From positions 310,001-374,000 of the forward strand of contig NZ_AP019379.1 in assembly GCF_006741185.1 (NCBI RefSeq): DNA of 64,000 nucleotides, written 5' to 3'. Below the pieces are notes generated by a model. The model was not told the DNA's origin. It was given only the letters and a program-made list of their open reading frames with translations, and did not search any database. Shown in pieces: positions 60,018 to 64,000 of this stretch (positions within the stretch are counted from its first letter, which is position 1; every line of letters begins with the position of its first letter). The position numbers were made by a program, and so were the translations under genes. The DNA is from Buchnera aphidicola (Nipponaphis monzeni) (GTDB lineage: Bacteria; Pseudomonadota; Gammaproteobacteria; Enterobacterales; Enterobacteriaceae).

Positions 60018-61448
60018 ATGTTTAAAAGTACATTTTCTAATTTTCAAAAAATAGGTAAATCACTAATGTTACCGATTTCAGTATTACCTATAGCTGGTAT
60101 TTTATTAGGTATAGGCTCTGCAAATTTTAAAATCATTCCTAAAACAATTTCTTGTATTATGTCTGAAGCAGGTGGATCTGTTTTTACAAATATGCCTTTA
60201 ATTTTTGCTATTGGAATTGCTTTAGGATTTACTAAAAATGATGGAGTAGCAGCTTTGGCTACTGTAGTAGCTTATAATATAATGACTAGTACTTTATTAA
60301 TGGTATCTTCTATATTATTACATTTACCTTTAGTAGAAATACAACAAAAACATGTCATTGACACTGGTATTTTGGGAGGTATATTAACTGGAGCAGTTTC
60401 AGCATATATGTTTAACATTTTTCATCGTATTCAATTGCCTGAATATTTAGGATTCTTCACTGGTAAACGATTTATACCAATAGTTTCTGGATTATCAGCT
60501 ATTTTATTAGGTATACTTTTAGCATTAATATGGCCACCTATTGGTAATATTATCAAACGATTTTCTGAATGGGCTGCATATCATAACCCTATTTTAGCTT
60601 TTGGATTATATGGTGTTATAGAACGAGCATTAGTACCTTGTGGATTACATCATATATGGAACGTTCCTTTTCAAATGCAAATAGGAGAGTACAGTAACAA
60701 TTTAGGTCAAATATTTCATGGAGATATAGCAAGATATATGGCAGGCGATTCTACTGCTGGGAAACTTTCTGGAGGATTTTTATTTAAAATGTATGGTCTT
60801 CCAGGAGCAGCTTTAGCGATATGGCAATCTGCTAAAGATGAAAATAAAAAAAAAGTAGGGGGTATGATGATTTCTGCTGCATTAACAGCTTTTCTGACAG
60901 GAATTACAGAACCTATTGAATTTTCTTTCATACTGGTTGCTCCTATACTATATATTATACATTCATTATTAGCAGGATTATCATTTCCTATTTGTATTTT
61001 ATTAAATATGAGATCTGGTACTAGTTTTTCTCATGGTTTTATAGATTTTATGATATTAAGCGGTAACAGTAATCATGTATGGTTATTTCCAATAGTTGGT
61101 ATATTATATGGTATTGTTTATTATATTATATTTTATACTTTAATAATTAAATTAAATCTTATGACTCCTGGAAGGGAAATACAAACATTTTCACAAGTCA
61201 TTAAAACGAATAAAGAAATAGCATATGAGACGATATTAGCTTTAGGTGGTAAAGAAAATATTACTAACATAGACGCATGTATTACTAGGTTACGTATTAC
61301 AGTAGTTGACACATCTAAAGTGCAACAAATAAAATTAAAAAAATTAGGAGCTATGGCAGTAGTTATTTCAGGGTTAGGAATTCAAGTTGTTTTTGGCACT
61401 AAATCTGATGATATTAAAATTAATATAGATAAATATTTAAATAATTAA
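60018..61448 (+). CDS. ptsG: Glucose-specific phosphotransferase enzyme IICB
   Basis: Inner-membrane transporter that takes up and phosphorylates glucose. 476 residues (E. coli 477). The IIC part (about 1-390) is made of hydrophobic helices with [16 protein letters not shown] and the [10 protein letters not shown] signature that binds sugar; the IIB domain carries the phosphoryl Cys421 in [10 protein letters not shown], exactly the E. coli position. AAGGA nine bases before the ATG at 60018; the nearer ATG at 60011 stops after four codons. A GC-richer hairpin follows at 61504-61527. It feeds PfkA and Zwf in this window. Confidence 0.98.
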   Translation: MFKSTFSNFQKIGKSLMLPISVLPIAGILLGIGSANFKIIPKTISCIMSEAGGSVFTNMPLIFAIGIALGFTKNDGVAALATVVAYNIMTSTLLMVSSILLHLPLVEIQQKHVIDTGILGGILTGAVSAYMFNIFHRIQLPEYLGFFTGKRFIPIVSGLSAILLGILLALIWPPIGNIIKRFSEWAAYHNPILAFGLYGVIERALVPCGLHHIWNVPFQMQIGEYSNNLGQIFHGDIARYMAGDSTAGKLSGGFLFKMYGLPGAALAIWQSAKDENKKKVGGMMISAALTAFLTGITEPIEFSFILVAPILYIIHSLLAGLSFPICILLNMRSGTSFSHGFIDFMILSGNSNHVWLFPIVGILYGIVYYIIFYTLIIKLNLMTPGREIQTFSQVIKTNKEIAYETILALGGKENITNIDACITRLRITVVDTSKVQQIKLKKLGAMAVVISGLGIQVVFGTKSDDIKINIDKYLNN

Positions 61449-61503
61449 AACGTAAGATAACATTATTTTATACCTAAAAATATAGTAAACATAAAAAATG
61501 TTC

Positions 61504-61527
61504 GGGTGGGAATATAATAACTCACCC
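61504..61527 (+). terminator. Hairpin after ptsG
   Basis: GGGTGGG (61504-61510) and CTCACCC (61521-61527) pair over seven positions (one G-U) with a 10-nt loop. It lies 55 bases after the ptsG stop and is followed by A6 and then a T-rich stretch. Probably the ptsG terminator or 3'-end stabiliser. Confidence 0.55.
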
Positions 61528-61610
61528 AAAAAATTTATTGTTTTATTTTATATATAATAATGTTTTTAAATTAGTTAAATAAAAAATATTTTAAAAATAG
61601 GATTCAATAC

Positions 61611-61955
61611 ATGAACAATAAAATTATTTTTGAAAAAATAATACAAAAAAAGACATCAAAAAATATCATATATCAAGATAAACAAGTAACTGCATTTTAT
61701 GACATTAAACCACAAGCTTTAGTTCATTTTTTAGTTATACCTAATATATATATTTCTTCATTAAACGAAATTACTAAAAAAAATAAAGATATTGTTGGAT
61801 ATATGATGTATATAGCTATTAAAATTGCTAAACAATTAAAAATATCAGATTCAGGATATAGAATTGTTGTGAATTGCAATAAAAATGCAGGTCAAGAAAT
61901 CAAGTATTTACATATACATGTATTGGGAGGAGAAAAATTAAATAATATAAATTAA
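61611..61955 (+). CDS. hinT: Purine nucleoside phosphoramidase HinT
   Basis: HIT-family hydrolase of adenosine 5'-phosphoramidates. 114 residues (E. coli 119). [19 protein letters not shown] and [15 protein letters not shown] are conserved. The catalytic motif keeps His101 (nucleophile) and His103, but the first histidine of HxHxH is Tyr99, and the tail after LGG is shortened to EKLNNIN. AGGA about ten bases before the ATG. lpoB starts 24 bases later; the ycfL gene between them in E. coli is gone. Confidence 0.94.
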   Translation: MNNKIIFEKIIQKKTSKNIIYQDKQVTAFYDIKPQALVHFLVIPNIYISSLNEITKKNKDIVGYMMYIAIKIAKQLKISDSGYRIVVNCNKNAGQEIKYLHIHVLGGEKLNNIN

Positions 61956-61979
61956 ATTTGTAATCTATAAGATTAAAAA

Positions 61980-62603
61980 ATGAAAAAAATTTTAAATTTA
62001 GTTAAAGTTATTACTAAAAAAAAAATAATTATATGTTATAAATATTGCGTTTGCGTATTAATTTTAATAAATGTTATTTTTTTATCTAGATGTCAAATTT
62101 CTAATAATGTACAAAATAAAGTAAATATGTTTCACGTTAAATCTAACAAAAATAAATATTTGAATACAGAAAATAAAAAAATAAATATTTTTTTAAATAA
62201 GATAATAATACAAGCATTACAAAATGCGCATATTTCTTTTTATGAAAACAAATTGTTAATAGATATTGTTTATAATAATAAAAATTATTTATATAATAGA
62301 AAAAATGATTTAGAAAACGTAAGGAAAATGATAAATAAATATTTTAAATTTATTAAAATAATAAAAATTTCTGAAATAGATGATGTACTAAAAAAATTTA
62401 AATTAACATTAAATAGTAATAGTTTATCTAAAGATAAAGTTTTATTAATAGCTAAATATATGAATGTTAGATACATACTATTTAATAATGTTATTAAAAA
62501 TTTAGAACATATTTTGATAAATACAGAATTAGTAACTGTGGATGATAAAGAAATTATTTATAATAAATTGCAATTTTTTAATATAAAGAGATCAAATTAC
62601 TAA
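61980..62603 (+). CDS. lpoB: Penicillin-binding protein activator LpoB-like protein
   Basis: In E. coli LpoB (YcfM) is an outer-membrane lipoprotein that activates PBP1b. 207 residues (E. coli 213). The C-terminal domain aligns by eye: LLIDIVYNN, FKLTLNSNSLSKDKVLLIAKYMNVRYILFNNV, LVTVDDKEIIYN. The proline-rich linker is replaced by a lysine/asparagine stretch. There is a hydrophobic segment (24-35) and a Cys38, but the residue before it is Arg (LSRC), outside the usual lipobox rule. A ten-A run lies at 62016-62025. Position right after hinT supports the call. The 3' end lies inside a 30-bp inverted repeat. Confidence 0.82.
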   Translation: MKKILNLVKVITKKKIIICYKYCVCVLILINVIFLSRCQISNNVQNKVNMFHVKSNKNKYLNTENKKINIFLNKIIIQALQNAHISFYENKLLIDIVYNNKNYLYNRKNDLENVRKMINKYFKFIKIIKISEIDDVLKKFKLTLNSNSLSKDKVLLIAKYMNVRYILFNNVIKNLEHILINTELVTVDDKEIIYNKLQFFNIKRSNY

Positions 62604-62640
62604 ATTTAATAGTAATTTGATCTCTTTATATTAAAAAATT
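62572..62640. terminator. Perfect 30-bp inverted repeat overlapping the lpoB stop
   Basis: Arms 62572-62601 and 62611-62640 are exact reverse complements with a 9-nt loop; the stem core AAAGAGATCAAATTACT contains several G-C pairs. Its left arm holds the last ten codons of lpoB. With A6/T6 at the stem base it can act as a terminator in both directions. Confidence 0.75.
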
Positions 62641-63456
62641 TGTTTAATACAGAAAATATTTTTTATTTGCAAAATAATATGATACATTCAAAATTTTAAA
62701 TATATTAAGTACATAATATATTACTACAATAATTTTTTTATTTACAGTAATGGTTAACTGATACAATTTATATTATATTTAAAAAAATATATTTTATTAA
62801 TTAATAAAATAATTCATATACTTTATTAAAAGTAGTTAGTTTATAAAATATTTAAAAATTTTTTAATATTTAAAATTATTAATTAATAATTTTTAAAAAT
62901 AATATTGAAAATGTAATTACTAAAATAATTTAATGTTGTATAGATAATATCTACTTATTATAGATATGAAAATTTTATATAAAACAAATAACACTTAGTT
63001 CAATGTGTAAGAATATTTACAAATATTTTACTGATAATATACCTATATATTACAAAAAATTTATTTTAATTATTTATAAAACTATAAATAAAATTAATAA
63101 CATGTTAAATACAAAAAATATAATTAAATATGCGTTAGAATTAAGTATATATATTTATATATCAATTTTTATTTTAATAAATTAATAGTGGTTATACTCT
63201 TGTATTAAATTAGTTATTTCTTTTTATAAACTATAAAACAGTAAGTGATTTAATGTGTCATATAAATTTTAACTGAAAATTTTACTAACATTAATTAATT
63301 TTGATTAAAAAATATTACTAACATAAGAGTACATAACTATTCTAAAATACTTATTAATATTGTATTTAAATAGTAATTTATTAATTATTATGTTTAATTA
63401 AACTTTTTTAATTTTTTTAAAATATATTTATATATTTATGTATTTAAAAAATTTAA
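62604..63456. other. Convergent lpoB/asnS spacer
   Basis: About 850 bases; apart from the right arm of the inverted repeat at its left end I see nothing. A 60-codon frame at 63003-63185 is Ile/Lys/Tyr-rich noise. In E. coli thiK and nagZ follow lpoB; no trace is visible. Confidence 0.6.
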
Positions 63457-64000
63457 TTAAAAATTTGAATTGTTTACTGTTCTAGGAAAAGGAATCATAT
63501 CTTTAACATTATTTAATCCTGTAATATAACATAAAAATCTCTCAAAACCTAATCCAAATCCAGAATGAGGTACAGTTCCATATTTTCTAATATCTCTATA
63601 CCACCAATAATCTTTAATATTTAGTTGGCACTCTAATAATCTTTGATCTAATTGTTTTAAACGTTCTTCTCTTTGTGAACCTCCTATTATTTCTCCCATT
63701 TTAGGAACTAAAATATCCATTGCTGCTACCGTTTTTTCGTCTTTATTTAATCGCATATAAAATGCTTTAAGCTCTTTAGGGTAATTTTTTATAATTATCG
63801 GCTGCAAAAAATAAATTTCTAAAAAAAAACGTTCATGTTCAGTTGAAATATCCATACCCCATATAACAGGTTCTTTAAAATGATTATTAAACTTTTTTAA
63901 AATGCGTATAGCTTCATCATATTCTATTTCAATAAATTTATTTTCAATAAAATTTGATAAACGTTTAATAATTGTATTATCAATATTTTTTTCAAGAAAT
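63457..64000 (-). CDS. asnS: Asparaginyl-tRNA synthetase, C-terminal part
   Basis: Class II synthetase for tRNA-Asn; the 5' part of the gene lies beyond the window. About 181 codons are visible. STEHERFF, KNYPKELKAFYMRLNKDEKTVAAMD, MGEIIGGSQREERL, DYWWYRDIRKYGTVPHSGFGLGFERFL (motif 3) and DMIPFPRT match E. coli AsnS. The frame is open to base 64000 and continues upstream of the internal Met at 63855 with KEPVIWGMDI, so 63855 is not a start. Confidence 0.97.
   Translation of the reverse strand, partial: FLEKNIDNTIIKRLSNFIENKFIEIEYDEAIRILKKFNNHFKEPVIWGMDISTEHERFFLEIYFLQPIIIKNYPKELKAFYMRLNKDEKTVAAMDILVPKMGEIIGGSQREERLKQLDQRLLECQLNIKDYWWYRDIRKYGTVPHSGFGLGFERFLCYITGLNNVKDMIPFPRTVNNSNF

Noticed and set aside
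63003-63185. 60-codon frame in the lpoB-asnS spacer
   Set aside because: Ile/Lys/Tyr-rich noise, no ribosome site or homology.

Overview
The window is a piece of an extremely AT-rich, reduced gammaproteobacterial chromosome. Every recognisable gene is an Escherichia coli-type orthologue. The gene content and order fit Buchnera aphidicola, the obligate endosymbiont of aphids: gapA-fldA-phrB-ybgI-sucAB-gpmA-pfkA-tpiA, then ihfB-rpsA-cmk-aroA-serC-serS, trxB-infA-aspS, pykA-zwf, htpX-yoaE-tsaB, murJ-flg cluster, rne-rluC-rpmF-fabDG-acpP-tmk-holB-tatD-ptsG-hinT-lpoB-asnS. Supporting signs are lysine/asparagine/isoleucine-rich proteins, an insect-symbiont-like partial flagellar gene set, no insertion sequences or phage genes, and long gene-free AT spacers. 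I cannot name the aphid host.

Layout. 1-8 kb: the 3' part of mfd (interrupted by an A-tract frameshift), gapA, fldA, photolyase and ybgI. 8-16 kb: sucAB and the glycolytic genes gpmA, pfkA and tpiA. 16-23 kb: a minus-strand block of ihfB, rpsA, cmk, aroA, serC and serS. 24-27 kb: trxB, infA, aspS. 29-37 kb: pykA and zwf back to back, then htpX, yoaE, tsaB. 37-39.4 kb is the largest gene desert. 39-43 kb: rsmC, tRNA-Leu(UAA) and tRNA-Cys(GCA) on the minus strand, tRNA-Ser(UGA) on the plus strand, and murJ. 43-51 kb: flgA opposite flgBCD-FGHIJ, with no flgE. 51-64 kb: a shortened rne, then the rluC-rpmF-fabD-fabG-acpP-tmk-holB-tatD-ptsG-hinT-lpoB series and the 3' end of asnS.

How the genes fit together. 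PtsG, PfkA, TpiA, GapA, GpmA and PykA cover most of glucose uptake and glycolysis. Zwf opens the pentose phosphate route, SucAB carries out the 2-oxoglutarate step, and AroA and SerC belong to amino-acid/aromatic supply. FldA and TrxB provide redox carriers. FabD, FabG and AcpP are a remnant of fatty-acid synthesis that may mainly feed lipoylation. The flagellar genes encode rod, rings and P-ring chaperone, consistent with basal bodies that lack an external filament.

I found no new multi-gene system. The most informative signals are two genes (mfd and flgA) whose frames are broken exactly at poly(A) runs. In flgA, one extra A joins a Shine-Dalgarno, an ATG and a signal peptide to the mature protein. 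Other signals are the missing flgE, a FabD that lost its hallmark GQGSQ motif, an RNase E cut back to its catalytic half, and a perfect 30-bp inverted repeat that overlaps the last codons of lpoB.
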